NCBI RefSeq assembly: GCF_022921095.1
Contig: NZ_CP095053.1
Coordinates: 4,444,501-4,508,500, forward strand
DNA: 64,000 nt
Source of the DNA: Hymenobacter aerilatus
GTDB lineage: Bacteria; Bacteroidota; Bacteroidia; Cytophagales; Hymenobacteraceae
Direction of reading: 5' to 3'
This document shows, one piece after another, positions 1 to 10,200 of this stretch. Below the pieces are notes generated by a model. It was not told the DNA's origin, did no database searches, and was given only the letters and a program-made list of their open reading frames with translations. The stretch's first letter is position 1, and each line of letters begins with the position of its first letter. The position numbers and the translations under genes are program-made.

Positions 1-191
1 CTACCACAATGCTATTCAGTACTGTTGTTGTGGTGCAACGTGAATACATAGCAGGAGCTCTTGGCAACGACATTTCTACTTGTTGTATAAACCGGCTAAC
101 TCAGTGAGACGAAGAAGAGCACTTCTTGTGTAGAGATATAAGTAGCAGATAGTGAGCTGCTAGCGCGTGCGGGAACGAACTCAAGGCTCAA

Positions 192-1319
192 ATGTGTCTG
201 GCTGGTGTGTCTACCCTCTTGTCTTTATATACCCCCTACCAAAAATGCTACTGGTGGCTGCTATGGCTGCTGGTGTGGCCTCTGACCGCAGGAGGCCTAC
301 CCGAAAAGCCGCTGACGTTGCGGCCCGAGCCGCTGGCCCTGCCGGCGCCTACCTTCCGTGTGGCGCAGGTGCGCGACGAGCGGCCCGACCGCCGGGCCGT
401 GGCCTGGCTGCTGTCCGCACCCGGTACCACCCCGGCGGCGCCGCGCCTACTCGATTTGCAGGGCGGCGCCGAAGCAGCGTTGCAGCAGTTTGCAGCCCAA
501 AGCCTACCAGTAGGGGTAGGGGCGCGCCCGGTACGGGTGCGTATCCGGGCGCTCCGCATCACGGAAAAGGCCGCGCCGGGTGGGCGCGTAGAGGGCGATG
601 TGCAAGTACAGTTGGCCTTTGACTGGCTCCGACCCGACGCCGCGCCGCTACTGCTCACGGAGTACCGCAGCGGTGCCCGCTACGGCCGCTTGGCTACAGA
701 TGCAGCAGTGGTAGAGCCAGCCTTGCGGCAGGTGCTAGCAGGTGGGCTACGCTACCTCAATAGATGGTTGACCCAGGCCGCCGAGCAGGATGCGCGCCTG
801 GCTACCCGCGTGCAGCCCACCTTCCGCTACGACCAGCGCCAGACCGAGCACGATACCCTATTCTACGACCCAACGCGGCCCCTGCGCTGGTCGGATTTCA
901 CGGGGCCGCCGCGGACGGGCATCTACGCGGCGGCGGTGTTTCCGGGGTTTTCCTACCAGGGCAAACCTCGCCTGCGCAACGGCGTGCTGGAGTTGGACAT
1001 CACCCTGCAAATATTTGTGGTGCGCAGCTCTTCCTGGGTAGGAGCCAACAAATCAGCTTACTACCTAGCCCACGAGCAACGTCACTTCGACCTGGTGAAG
1101 CTAGTAGCCGAGCGCTTCCGCCGCCATGCCACCGCCGACAGCCTTACGGTAGAAGATTACAACAGCATTCTACAGCGTCAATACCTGCGCTCGTTCATGG
1201 AAATGAACCGCCTGCAAGAGCAGTACGATGCTGAAACCCGCCACGGCCTCGACGCCGCCGCCCAGCAGCGCTGGGACCAGCAAATAGAAGCCGACTTGCG
1301 GCGGTTTGGGGTAGAATAG
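192..1319 (+). CDS. DUF922-like secreted putative metalloprotease
   Basis: 375-residue protein with a tryptophan-rich hydrophobic segment at about residues 19-33 that looks like a signal peptide or anchor. The C-terminal half carries a LRWSDFTG motif followed by HEQRHFD (H294, E295, H298, D300). These are the two hallmarks I associate with DUF922, a family of presumed Zn-dependent secreted proteases, so a protease role is inferred from the HExxHxD arrangement. The N-terminal 200 residues match nothing I recognise. An ATG at 245 is in another frame; the ATG at 192 is the only early start in this frame. It converges on the PUL minus arm across a large palindromic repeat and is probably unrelated to glycan use. 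Fairly sure of the family, unsure of the substrate. Confidence 0.7.
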   Translation: MCLAGVSTLLSLYTPYQKCYWWLLWLLVWPLTAGGLPEKPLTLRPEPLALPAPTFRVAQVRDERPDRRAVAWLLSAPGTTPAAPRLLDLQGGAEAALQQFAAQSLPVGVGARPVRVRIRALRITEKAAPGGRVEGDVQVQLAFDWLRPDAAPLLLTEYRSGARYGRLATDAAVVEPALRQVLAGGLRYLNRWLTQAAEQDARLATRVQPTFRYDQRQTEHDTLFYDPTRPLRWSDFTGPPRTGIYAAAVFPGFSYQGKPRLRNGVLELDITLQIFVVRSSSWVGANKSAYYLAHEQRHFDLVKLVAERFRRHATADSLTVEDYNSILQRQYLRSFMEMNRLQEQYDAETRHGLDAAAQQRWDQQIEADLRRFGVE

Positions 1320-1360
1320 GGATAGTGAAGTTGTGAAATGATGAATTGGAAGTAAAACCC

Positions 1361-1554
1361 ATCTGTCATCCTGAGCAGAGCGAAGGACCTTCTCAGGCGA
1401 GAACGACAGGCGTTATTATTCTAGAAGCCCCTGTCATCCTGAACGCAGTGAAGGACCTTCTCACGCGAGAACGACGGTCATAACAACGACTCGTTCACGC
1501 GTGAGAAGGTCCTTCGCTCTGCTCAGGATGACAGATGGGCTTCTAGAATAATAA
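1361..1554. repeat. Nested palindromic intergenic repeat, family A
   Basis: Two direct copies of a unit starting GTCATCCTGA (from 1366 and 1433) are followed by an inverted copy ending at 1535. An outer inverted pair (TTATTATTCTAGAAGCCC near 1412-1430 against 1537-1554) overlaps them. The unit recurs at 3671-3771 and 42171-42296. It fills the gap between two convergent genes, so it could act as a bidirectional terminator; that role is inferred. Confidence 0.85.
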
Positions 1555-1560
1555 GCGGAA

Positions 1561-2757
1561 TTACTTCCAGCTCACGGCCAGCGGTGAGTTGATACGCTGG
1601 GCAAACTCCGCCAGATACGCATCCCAAGCGGCGGCTGAGGCGAATTGCCCGCTTTTCTGCCACCCGAAACCAGCGTAAAACACCACCTTGTCTTGCTGTG
1701 GCTTCGTGACCATGTAGAGTTGGCTTTGGTCTTTCTGGTCGGAGCGGTGCTCCTGGTAGTCGGTGAGGTAGCGCGGGGCTACCACCACGCCGGTGCCCAG
1801 ATAGGAGTCGTCTATCTTCTCCCAGTAGCGGCACCAGCCGGCTTTGGGGTCGGCTTTTACCTCGCCTTTTTGCTCGTGCAGCGTGAGGCCGATGGTGCAA
1901 TTGGGTAGGGGCTTATCGGCCGAAATGTGCTCCTCGAAGCGCGTCATGTTGCTGCCCAGGTCCAGGGAAATGCGCTTGGTTTCCGTCACCGATAAGCTGC
2001 CGGCCGGGTAGGGTGCATACGTCAGCTCAAACACCGTGCGGATGGGACCAGTAGCCAGCACCTTGTACTTGGTGAAGTTCTTGGACACGAACAACTTTCC
2101 ATCCATCAGGATGCCGGTGCCGCCCACGCCCCGGCTGCCGCCCACGTGGTAAGGGTCGTAGCCCTCACCTATATCGGTGTGGTAGGCAAAGGGCTTCTCG
2201 TTCACATGGCGGCCATACCACTTGTCGATGATGGGGTAGGGCACGCGCTTCAGCCAACAGTCCATGCCACTTGTGAGCGTGCCGTTGGGGTCCTTTTTCT
2301 CGGCCAGCTCCTGGGCGTTGGGGCCATAGGTGCGGAACGCCACCCGGTCGTTTTCCCAGGCAAAGTCGTCGGTGCGCTCCGGCACGAAGCGCGCAAAGGT
2401 GACGTTGGGCGTCGTTGGAACCGGCCCCGCCGTGGCCGGCTCCAGTGTAAACGTCTTGCTTGCCTTGGCTCCCATGTCCGTCTGAAACAGCAACTCGTCG
2501 GGTTTGCCGTCGGCGTCGTTGTCTATCAGTTGGCTGATAAGCAGCGCCTTGCTGGCCGCATCGCGCACGCGCAGGTCGGCGGGAGCCAGTTGGCGGGCAG
2601 CGGCCGGTAGCTTGCTTAGCGGCAGGCTGATGGTTTCGGCGCGGCGGGCCAGGTTCAGAGCGTTGCGTACCGTGATGGTAGCGGCCGGGCGAGGTGCAGG
2701 GGCCGCCCCCACAAATAGCAGCGCTGCCAGGGGTAGGGCAAGGGTAAGCGGTTTCAT
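1561..2757 (-). CDS. DUF4861 domain secreted protein
   Basis: 398 residues starting at the ATG at 2755-2757 (a TTG two codons upstream is less likely). A hydrophobic N-terminal signal peptide ends near APAPRPAA. The body resembles DUF4861, a family of uncharacterised secreted proteins common in pectin and other uronate-related PULs of Bacteroidota. Visible stretches typical of it are GMDCWLKRVPYP, GEGYDPYHVGGSRG and the GIGLTLHE-like segment. No catalytic role is established to my knowledge; a sugar-binding or uronate-modifying role is inferred from neighbours. It is the last gene of the minus arm, 27 bp after kduI. Confidence 0.75.
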   Translation of the reverse strand: MKPLTLALPLAALLFVGAAPAPRPAATITVRNALNLARRAETISLPLSKLPAAARQLAPADLRVRDAASKALLISQLIDNDADGKPDELLFQTDMGAKASKTFTLEPATAGPVPTTPNVTFARFVPERTDDFAWENDRVAFRTYGPNAQELAEKKDPNGTLTSGMDCWLKRVPYPIIDKWYGRHVNEKPFAYHTDIGEGYDPYHVGGSRGVGGTGILMDGKLFVSKNFTKYKVLATGPIRTVFELTYAPYPAGSLSVTETKRISLDLGSNMTRFEEHISADKPLPNCTIGLTLHEQKGEVKADPKAGWCRYWEKIDDSYLGTGVVVAPRYLTDYQEHRSDQKDQSQLYMVTKPQQDKVVFYAGFGWQKSGQFASAAAWDAYLAEFAQRINSPLAVSWK

Positions 2758-2784
2758 TGGCAAGAGAAAGGGGTAGGAAGCAGA

Positions 2785-3615
2785 CTAGCGCAGTTGGTCG
2801 ATGGGAGCAGGGTCCATATCGGTATACTCCTGGTTTTCACCACCCATACCCCAGATGAACGTGTAGCCAGCCGTGCCGCAACCCGAGTGAATCGACCATG
2901 GCGGTGACAGAATGGCTTGGCCCTCGGCTACCCACAGGTGGCGGGTTTCCTGGGGCTGGCCCATCAGGTGCAATACCCGCTGGCCTTCCTGCAAGTCGAA
3001 GTAGAGGTAGGCCTCCATGCGCCGGTCGTGGGTGTGGGCGGGCATGGTATTCCACACCGAGCCGGGGTGCAGCTGCGTGAGGCCCATCACCAGCTGGCAG
3101 CTGGGTATGCCTTCGTTGTAGATGTACTTATAGATGGTGCGCTGGTTGGCGGCTTCCATGGTGCCCAGCGTCACGGGTGTGGCCTCGGCCTGCGTGAGGC
3201 GCGTGGTAGGGTAGGTAGCGTGGGCCGGGGTAGAGAGCAGGTAGTACCGGGCCGGCTGCGACGGGTCAGCGCTGGCAAAGACCACTTCTTTGGCATCCTT
3301 GCCCACATACAGGCAGTCCTGACGACCCAGTTCGTAGGTAGTGCCATCTACGGTCACGGTGCCGGGCTGGCCGATGTTGAGAATGCCCAGTTCGCGGCGT
3401 TGCAGGAAGAAGTCGGCCTTTAGGTTGTCGGGGCAGGGTAGAGGAATGGCATCGCCGGTGGGCACCACGCCGCCTACCACCATGCGGTCGTAGTGGGTGT
3501 ATACCAGCTGAATATCGCCGGCTACGAACAGGTTTTCTAGCAGGAAGTTCTCGCGCAGCTCGGCCGTGTTCATCATCGCCGTCTCGCGCGGCCCGATAGC
3601 ATATCGTTGAATCAT
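2785..3615 (-). CDS. kduI: 5-keto-4-deoxyuronate isomerase (KduI)
   Basis: Converts 5-dehydro-4-deoxy-D-glucuronate, the spontaneous product of unsaturated uronic acid released by GH105 enzymes, into 3-deoxy-D-glycero-2,5-hexodiulosonate in the cytoplasm. At 276 residues the length matches the family. The Zn-binding set of the cupin fold is intact: H194 and H196 in PAHTHDRR, E201 in MEAYLY and H243 in WSIHSG. No signal peptide, as expected. It lies between kduD and the DUF4861 gene on the same strand. Because C4 stereochemistry is lost in unsaturated uronates, the enzyme serves both galacturonate- and glucuronate-derived products, so its presence does not settle which uronic acid the PUL targets. 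Confidence 0.95.
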   Translation of the reverse strand: MIQRYAIGPRETAMMNTAELRENFLLENLFVAGDIQLVYTHYDRMVVGGVVPTGDAIPLPCPDNLKADFFLQRRELGILNIGQPGTVTVDGTTYELGRQDCLYVGKDAKEVVFASADPSQPARYYLLSTPAHATYPTTRLTQAEATPVTLGTMEAANQRTIYKYIYNEGIPSCQLVMGLTQLHPGSVWNTMPAHTHDRRMEAYLYFDLQEGQRVLHLMGQPQETRHLWVAEGQAILSPPWSIHSGCGTAGYTFIWGMGGENQEYTDMDPAPIDQLR

Positions 3616-3670
3616 GGTTTTTGGGGTCTTGGGGGCTTAGGGTTTAGGGGCTTAGATGGTTGATAGATAT

Positions 3671-3771
3671 TGTCATCCTGAGCTTGCGAAGGACCTTCTC
3701 ACGCGTGAACGAGTCGTTGGTACGCCTGTCGTTCTTCGGGCATAAGGTCCTTCGCTGCGCTCAGGATGACA
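3671..3771. repeat. Palindromic intergenic repeat, family A
   Basis: Left arm begins TGTCATCCTGAGC and right arm ends GCTCAGGATGACA (perfect 13-bp ends), with further pairing around AAGGACCTT / AAGGTCCTT inside. Same family as 1361-1554. It sits between the co-directional kduD and kduI genes, about 55 bp from each, so it may form an internal terminator or processing hairpin. Confidence 0.85.
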
Positions 3772-3823
3772 ATACCTATCAATCATCAGCACATCAATAA
3801 TCAAAACATTAAAAATCAACACA

Positions 3824-4588
3824 CTACCTACCCATCCAGCCGCCGTCTACGGTGAGGATGGTGCCGTGGACGTAGTCGGCGGCGGACGATGCCAGGAAGA
3901 CGGTAGGGCCTTTGAAGTCGTCGGGGGTGCCCCAGCGGTTAGCCGGGATGCGGCTCAGGATGCTGGCCGAGCGGTCGGGGTCGTTGCGCAGGGCCTGGGT
4001 GTTGTCGGTGGCGATGTAGCCGGGTGCAATGGCATTCACGTTTACGCCCCGGCCGGCCCATTCGTTGGCCAGTGCCTTCACTACGGAACCAATGGCGCCC
4101 TTGCTGGCCGCGTAGCCCGGCACGGTGATACCGCCCTGAAACGTGAGCAGCGAGGCCGTGAAGATGATTTTGCCGGCGCCGTGCTCCAGCATTTGCCCGC
4201 CAATGGCGCGGGCCAGTCGGAAGGGCGTATCCAGGTTGATGGCCAGCACCTCGTCCCACAGCGCATCCGAGTGCTCGGCGGCGGGGGCACGCTTGATGGT
4301 GCCGGCGTTGTTGATCAGAATATCAATCTGCGGAAAGTCCTGCTGCACCTGGGCAATGAAGGCATCCACGGCCGGGCGCTTGCTGAAATCGGCTTGGTAG
4401 GCGTGAAACTTCCGGCCCAGCGCCTGCACCTGCTGCTCGGTATCGGAGCCGCTCAGCGCCAGCGACGACGACACGCCGATGATGTCGGCACCGGCCTCGG
4501 CCAGCCCAACGGCCATGGCCTGCCCAATGCCGCGGTTGCAGCCCGTCACCAGGGCTAGCTTGCCCGTCAAATCGAAAGAAGTAGTCAT
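3824..4588 (-). CDS. kduD: 2-dehydro-3-deoxy-D-gluconate 5-dehydrogenase (KduD), SDR family
   Basis: Cytoplasmic NAD(H)-dependent short-chain dehydrogenase that reduces the KduI product to 2-keto-3-deoxygluconate. The 254-residue form starting at the ATG at 4586-4588 is preferred over the longer reading from 4624, because MTTSFDLTGK is the usual start. Rossmann motif TGCNRGIG at residues 15-22, NNAG at 93-96, and catalytic S146, Y159 and K163 in YAASKGA; the C-terminal TVDGGW is typical. It stands just upstream of kduI, the expected partner. The next enzymes (KDG kinase and aldolase) are not in this window. Confidence 0.93.
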   Translation of the reverse strand: MTTSFDLTGKLALVTGCNRGIGQAMAVGLAEAGADIIGVSSSLALSGSDTEQQVQALGRKFHAYQADFSKRPAVDAFIAQVQQDFPQIDILINNAGTIKRAPAAEHSDALWDEVLAINLDTPFRLARAIGGQMLEHGAGKIIFTASLLTFQGGITVPGYAASKGAIGSVVKALANEWAGRGVNVNAIAPGYIATDNTQALRNDPDRSASILSRIPANRWGTPDDFKGPTVFLASSAADYVHGTILTVDGGWMGR

Positions 4589-4689
4589 AGTAGAGGGTAG
4601 GTGTGAGCCGACAAGATAAAGCACGCGGCCGGTTTCACTGTCCTGGCCTGTCAGTGGAGGGTAGGAAAAGGGGAGAAATGCGCGCAGAA

Positions 4690-5937
4690 TTACAGCGCAT
4701 GATCGAGCTTAACGTCTTGTCCCGACCAGATTTTCTTAGATGTCCAGTCCTGGGCAGGGGCCGACCAAAAAGGGTCGGTGCTGGGTAGGCCCAAGGGTAG
4801 GAAGGCCGAGGTGCACAGGTAGAGGCTGCCCGTAGAGATGTAGACTTCGCCAATGCCGGGCTGATGCCCGCACAGCCCGATTTGCAGCCAGCCCTTGCTA
4901 TCAAACGTGCCCTTAGGCTCCATCGTGCGCCGGATAACAGCCGTGAGGGCGCTCCGCACCTGTGCAGCCGGCAGCTCCTCGGGCAATAACTGCTGCAACG
5001 ACACCTGCGCCAGGTGCTGAAACGCGCCGCAGCGGTAGGCCAGAGAACGGCCGAACGCGGCAAACGACCCGTCGGGGCAGATCAGGCGCTCCTGCACCTG
5101 GGCGTAGCGTCGGGCGCGGGTGCGCAGCAGCTCCAGCAACTCCTTGCGCTCCTTGCCAGCCGCAACCAAGGTGCTCACCACATCCAGCAGCATGGGCTGA
5201 ATCACGTAGCTATTGTAATAGTCCCAGTGATAGTCGGGGCCGTCGCCGTAGGTGCCGTCGCCTTTGTACCAGGTCATGTGCTCTTTGATGGCGTAGTCCA
5301 TGCGCATCAGGTCGCCCGCGCCGGTAAACTTCAGCAAGGCCGCCTCAATGATAGCGCTGAACAACAGCCAGTTGCTGTAGTAGGGCTTGATGACGCGGCT
5401 GCTTTGCAGGGCCGCTACTAGCTGCGTTTTGGTGGTGTCGGGTAGCTTTTCCCAGAGCTGGGTAGGGGCCCGGAGCATGGCATGCGCCAGAAACGCGGCA
5501 TCTACCACCGGTTGCCCACCCTGAGTGAAGTTCAGGAAGTCCGGCGACTGTGGGTTGACGCCGTGGGCAATGGCCTGGCGGGCCAGCTCCTGGTAGCGCT
5601 GCTGGCGGGCCAGCTCGTTGGCGGGCACTTCTTTCAGCTCCAACCAGGGGGAAAGGCCCGTGAGCGTGCGGCCGAGGGCCTCGAGGTAGGTGACGTTGCG
5701 GCGGCCCGCCTCCTGGCCCGGTGCAGCTTCTACGGGCATCCTGGCTTTCAGCTGCCCTTGGGCGGCGTTGGTCAGCACGGGGTCTACCACCTTCAGCAAA
5801 GTGCTGAGCCAGTAGTCGCGGTCGGTGGTTTTAGCCGGGGCGGGTAGGGGTAGGGCGTTGCTCGCCAGGCTAGCGCCAGGCAGGGCCAGCGCCGATAAGG
5901 CCGCTGCCGATTGCGCAACGAAGGTGCGTCTTTCCAT
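4690..5937 (-). CDS. DUF2264 protein, short form (possible GH154-type beta-glucuronidase)
   Basis: 415 residues from the ATG at 5935-5937. The open frame continues upstream into the GH105 gene, but that extension is arginine- and glycine-rich antisense-like sequence and is rejected. MERRTF followed by a hydrophobic alanine/leucine stretch looks like a Tat or Sec signal. The core holds DUF2264 features: WLELKEVP, PYYSNWLLF, DGTYGDGPDYHWDYYNSYV and the GGF-like C-terminal block. As I recall, CAZy has placed DUF2264 members in GH154 with beta-glucuronidase activity; this should be verified. It lacks the C-terminal beta-rich extension of the second DUF2264 at 19639. Family firm, reaction tentative. 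Confidence 0.82.
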   Translation of the reverse strand: MERRTFVAQSAAALSALALPGASLASNALPLPAPAKTTDRDYWLSTLLKVVDPVLTNAAQGQLKARMPVEAAPGQEAGRRNVTYLEALGRTLTGLSPWLELKEVPANELARQQRYQELARQAIAHGVNPQSPDFLNFTQGGQPVVDAAFLAHAMLRAPTQLWEKLPDTTKTQLVAALQSSRVIKPYYSNWLLFSAIIEAALLKFTGAGDLMRMDYAIKEHMTWYKGDGTYGDGPDYHWDYYNSYVIQPMLLDVVSTLVAAGKERKELLELLRTRARRYAQVQERLICPDGSFAAFGRSLAYRCGAFQHLAQVSLQQLLPEELPAAQVRSALTAVIRRTMEPKGTFDSKGWLQIGLCGHQPGIGEVYISTGSLYLCTSAFLPLGLPSTDPFWSAPAQDWTSKKIWSGQDVKLDHAL

Positions 5938-5969
5938 GGAAAAAATAGGGATAAAACGAAGTAGTCGTA

Positions 5970-7097
5970 TTACTTCAGCTTGATAACTTCGGAACCAGCC
6001 AGCAGAAACGCTCCGGTGCCGTACACATCCCAGCTCTCGGCCGAAAAGTCGCGGCGCGGGTCGGCGCCGATGGGCTGCACCCAGCCCACGCGCCCCTCCG
6101 CCGACACGCACCGGTTCAGCGCCGCCCACGCCTTTTGCACGTGGGGCAGGTAGGTGGCGCGGTCCAGCAGACCCTGGTTGATGCCCCAGGCCAACGCGTA
6201 GCAGTCGAAGCCCGAGCCCGAGGCCTCGCCGCCGGGGTAGGCGCCGGGGTCGAGCAGGCTGGCGCGCCACAGGCCGTCGGGCTGTTGCAGCGCAAGGAGG
6301 CGGGCGCTCATTTCCTTGAACAGGTTTTGGTAGAATGGCCGCGTGGGGTGGTCCTGGGGTAGCTCTTGCAAGGTCTGCACCAGGCCGCCCATCACCCAGC
6401 CATTGCCGCGGCTCCAGAAAATAGGCTGGCCGTTGCTTTCCTTCTTACCCTCGCCGGCCGCGTTCCATAGGTAGGAAGCGTCGCGGGTGAACAGGTGCTG
6501 CTGCTGGTTGTAGAGCCGGCGGTAGGTCTGCTTATATAAGGTGTCGTTGAAGGCAAGGTAGCGGGGTTGGTTGTCGATGAGGGCGGCCTTCACCAACACG
6601 GGCGGACCCATGAACAGGGCATCGCACCACCACCACGTAATGCCATGCTGCTGCACCTCGGGGCCGGGCGTGGTGTAGAGCTTCTCCAAAGTCGCCAGGG
6701 TAGGCGCTATCATCTGCCGGTCCTTCTTGAGACGGTACAGGTTTAGGTAGGTCTGGCAGATGGCAATGTCGTCGGCGTGGTCGTAGCGCTTGGCGGGACG
6801 CCACTGCGTGCGGTTGCCCATAGCCATTAGCGAGTCCAGCACCCACTTAGCCTTAGTGGTCTGGTAGGCCGCAAACACGCCGGAGTAGAAGGCGCCGTTG
6901 GTCCAGTCGGTGAGTTCGTGCCTGAGGTGGGCCAGCTGCCAGCGGGTGGCTTTCAGCATCTGCTGCTTGATGAACTTGGGCTTGAACAGCGCCTTATCAG
7001 CCGCCGCTGTCGACTGTGCGTAGCTGGTTTGCCGTAGGCCCAAGACGAGAAGCAAGCCGCCCATGAGCAAACGACGAAACTGGAAAGAACAAGGCAT
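5970..7097 (-). CDS. GH105 unsaturated uronyl hydrolase
   Basis: Hydrolyses the terminal 4,5-unsaturated uronic acid from lyase-made oligosaccharides by hydrating the double bond. 375 residues from the ATG at 7095-7097, with a signal peptide ending near QTSYAQ, so it is exported. The signature WWWCDALFMGPP places the expected catalytic aspartate at D159; FWSRGNGW and the later GFDCYALAWG block are also typical. An alternative start 16 codons upstream would spoil the signal peptide. It lies 32 bp upstream of DUF2264 on the minus arm and directly feeds KduI and KduD. A second GH105 occurs at 31416, suggesting two linkages or two compartments. Confidence 0.92.
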   Translation of the reverse strand: MPCSFQFRRLLMGGLLLVLGLRQTSYAQSTAAADKALFKPKFIKQQMLKATRWQLAHLRHELTDWTNGAFYSGVFAAYQTTKAKWVLDSLMAMGNRTQWRPAKRYDHADDIAICQTYLNLYRLKKDRQMIAPTLATLEKLYTTPGPEVQQHGITWWWCDALFMGPPVLVKAALIDNQPRYLAFNDTLYKQTYRRLYNQQQHLFTRDASYLWNAAGEGKKESNGQPIFWSRGNGWVMGGLVQTLQELPQDHPTRPFYQNLFKEMSARLLALQQPDGLWRASLLDPGAYPGGEASGSGFDCYALAWGINQGLLDRATYLPHVQKAWAALNRCVSAEGRVGWVQPIGADPRRDFSAESWDVYGTGAFLLAGSEVIKLK

Positions 7098-7209
7098 AGG
7101 CGTAGGGTGGGGAACGTATCCACAATAATAGGCCGCCGCCCGCACACGGTAGGGGGGCGTATCCTGAGATTATGGGGGAAAGATTCGCCTAGCAGCCTGA
7201 TGGTGGTGA

Positions 7210-7251
7210 AATGCCCGTCATGCTGAGTGGAATCGAAGCATACCGGGCATT
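7210..7251. repeat. Hairpin with repeat-like core after the regulator gene
   Basis: AATGCCCG at 7210-7217 pairs with CGGGCATT at 7244-7251. The loop holds GTCATGCTGAGTGGA-TCGAAGCAT, a relative of the element at 48936-49038. It lies just past the regulator's stop codon and before GH105 on the same strand, so it may terminate or attenuate the regulator transcript. Confidence 0.55.
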
Positions 7252-7265
7252 GCAAGACAGCTATT

Positions 7266-10200
7266 CTACTCTACAGAAGCCGCTTCCTTGCTCGGGCGAT
7301 GCTGTCGGGCGTACTCGGAGGGCGTCACACTGTAGATTTTCTGGAACATCTTGCGGAAGTATTTGGCATCCTCAATGCCCACCTGAAACGCTACTTCCGA
7401 TACGCGCATGGTGGTGCCGGCCAGGAGCTGCGCGGCGCGTTTCATGCGCACGTCGCGGATGAACTCTACCACCGTCTGGCCCGTGATGCTCTTGATACGC
7501 CGGTAAAATACCGACTGGCTCATGCCTACCTTCCGCACCAGTACCTGCACGTTGAACTCGGCGTCTTCGAGGTGCTCTTCTACCACCCGCATGGCGTTTT
7601 CCAGAAACTCGCGGTCGGCGTCGGGTACGGTTATTTCGGTGGGCTCTAATAAGATGTGGCGCTGGTAATATTCATGCAGCTTGCGCCGATTGCGCAGCAG
7701 GGCTTCCGCCTTGGCCAGCAGCAGGGTAGGGTTGAAGGGCTTGCTCATGTAGTCGTCGGCGCCCAGGCCCAGGCCTTCCAGCTGGTGGGTTTCGGCGGTA
7801 CGGGCCGTGAGCAGCAGCAGCGGAATATGCGCCGTTTTGGGGTGCTGCTTCACGCGTTGGCATAGCTCCAGGCCATCCGAGTGCGGCATCATCACGTCCG
7901 AGATAATCAGGTCGGGGAGCTGGTGCAGGGCTTCGTCCCAGCCCTCCAGACCATCGGCGGCGGTCAGCACCTCGTAGTCAGCCGCGAAAAGCTGGTGCAG
8001 GTACTGGCGCACCTCGTCGTTGTCTTCTACTACTAATAAGCGCGGCGGCCCTGTCGGGGCGGCGGGTAGGCCGGGCAGTTCTTCCGCTGTTTCTGCTTCC
8101 ACTTCCAGCACCTCCAATAGCTCCTCCGACTCGGCGGCGGGGGCAAACGTATCATCTTCCGGCTGCATGTCTTCGGGCTTGAGGTGCTGCGCGCCCAGCG
8201 GCAGGCGCAGCTCAAAGGTGGTGCCTACCCCCTGGGTGCTGCTCACGGTGAGCTGCCCGCCGTGGCGCTCGGCAAACTGCCGTGCCAGCGACAGACCGAT
8301 GCCCGTGCCCGTCATGCGCAGCGTATCGGTGTGGGAAGCTTGGTAATATGGGTCGAAAATGCGGCCCAACTCGCTGGCCTTGATGCCCACACCCGTGTCC
8401 GTAACGGTGATTTTCAAGTAGTTGCCGGTAAGCTGCCCCTGGTGGTAGAGGGCTTCGCCCTGGGCGTCGCCGATGACCATAGCCGCCAGCTCTACCCTAC
8501 CCTTGTTGCGGGTATACTTGAAGGCGTTGGCCAGCAGGTTGGTGAGGATAATTTCCAGCTTGCTACGGTCAAAATACAGCGGCACCGGCTGAGTAGGCAT
8601 GTCCAGCAGATATGTTACGTCGCGCTCCTGGGCCTTTAGCTGAAAAACGGAGTGGATATCGGTGAGAAAGCGCACGGCATCGGCGCGCTGGGCGCGCAGG
8701 GGCACGTGGCCAGTTTCCACCTTCCGAAAGTCCAGGAGCTGATTGACTAGCTCCAGCAGCTTGCGCGTTTGACGGTGCATCAATTGCACCTTGCCGCGCA
8801 AATCGGCCACGGGACCAGCGGCGCGCATAATCTCCTCCATTGGCCCCAGAATGAGGGTGAGCGGCGTGCGCAGCTCGTGGGAGATATTGGTGAAGAAGCC
8901 CAGCTTCAGGTCGGTCAGCTCCTTTTCCTTTTCAGCCTGAAACTGCTCCAGCAACAAGCGGTTTTTCAGCTGCTGCTGGGCCATTTCCACGCGCCGGAAC
9001 CAGGCCACCGCGCCCAGCACCACCGCTGCGTAGAGCAGGTAAGCCCACCACGTGCGCCACCAGGGCGCCAGCACCTCAAACTGCATGGTGGCATAGCGTT
9101 TCGACCACACGCCCTCGCCGTTGCTGGCTTTCACCTCCAGCGTATAATGGCCTGCCGGCAGGTTGGCGAAGCTGGCCGTGCGCTGCCCCGGCGCGGGGTA
9201 TACCCACCCCTCGTTGTAGCCCACCAGGCGGTAGGCGTAGCGGCTTTTCTGGGGATTGGCGTAGTTCAGGGCCACAAACTCCACCAAAAAGTCATTTTCT
9301 GCGTTGCGGATGGTCACGGTTTGTGGCACCGATAGCGCCTGCGTGAGCAGCACGCGGCCGTTCACGGTGTCGCCCACGGCTATAGGGCGGTTGGTTACGC
9401 GCAAGCCGGTAATCTGCACCACCGGTGCGTAGGGATTGGCCTGAATATCATGTGGTTGGAAATAGTTGATGCCATTAATCCCCCCAAAGTAGAGCGTGCC
9501 ATCCTGGGCGCGGGCCGCCGAGCCTATCTTAAAGGAGTTGCTCTGCAAGCCGTCGGCCACGTCGTAGCGCAGGTACTGGCGGGTAGCGGGCGTGAAGCGG
9601 TAGAGGCCGGTGCCGCCTATCCAGAGGTGGCCGGCCTCGTCGGCCAGGATGCTCTCCACATCCTGCTCCGGCAGCTCGTTCAGGTAGGAGCGAATGGTTT
9701 CGTGCCCGGCCGCATCGGCGCGCAGCTGGTGCAGCCCACCCCCGATGGTGCCAATCCAGAGGGCGTTCTGCTCATCCAGCAGCAGCGGCCATACATAGTT
9801 GACGCGCAAGCCGGTAGGCGCGCCCGGCGTGTACTGGTAGTGTTGTAGCACCTGCAACGCGCTGGGGGTAGCGCGCAGCTTCAGCAGGCCCGCGTCGCGG
9901 GTGCTGGCCCACAGCACGTCGCGCTTGGCATCGTAGAGCAAGAAGGAAAACTGATTGGTGGGCAGCGCGCTGTTGGCAGTGCGGTAGGTGCCCAGGTACT
10001 GGCCATCGGGGCTGAAGCAGCACAGCCCTTCCGAAAACGTAGCCACCCACACCGTGCCGCGCTTGTCCTGCGTGATGCGCTCAATGGACGTATTGCTGAG
10101 GGAAAGGCCATCGGGCAGCTTATCGTACGTGGTCAGCTTCTCCTGGCCATTCACCCGGCTGAGCGTAACCAGGCCGTGGCCGCGCGTGCCAAACCAGAGC

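Noticed and set aside
1361..1554. CRISPR array
   Set aside because: Only two direct units with an inverted third and no regular spacers; matches palindromic repeats elsewhere in the window.
5938..6270. N-terminal extension of DUF2264 into the GH105 gene
   Set aside because: The extension is low-complexity antisense-like sequence; the ATG at 5937 gives a proper signal peptide.
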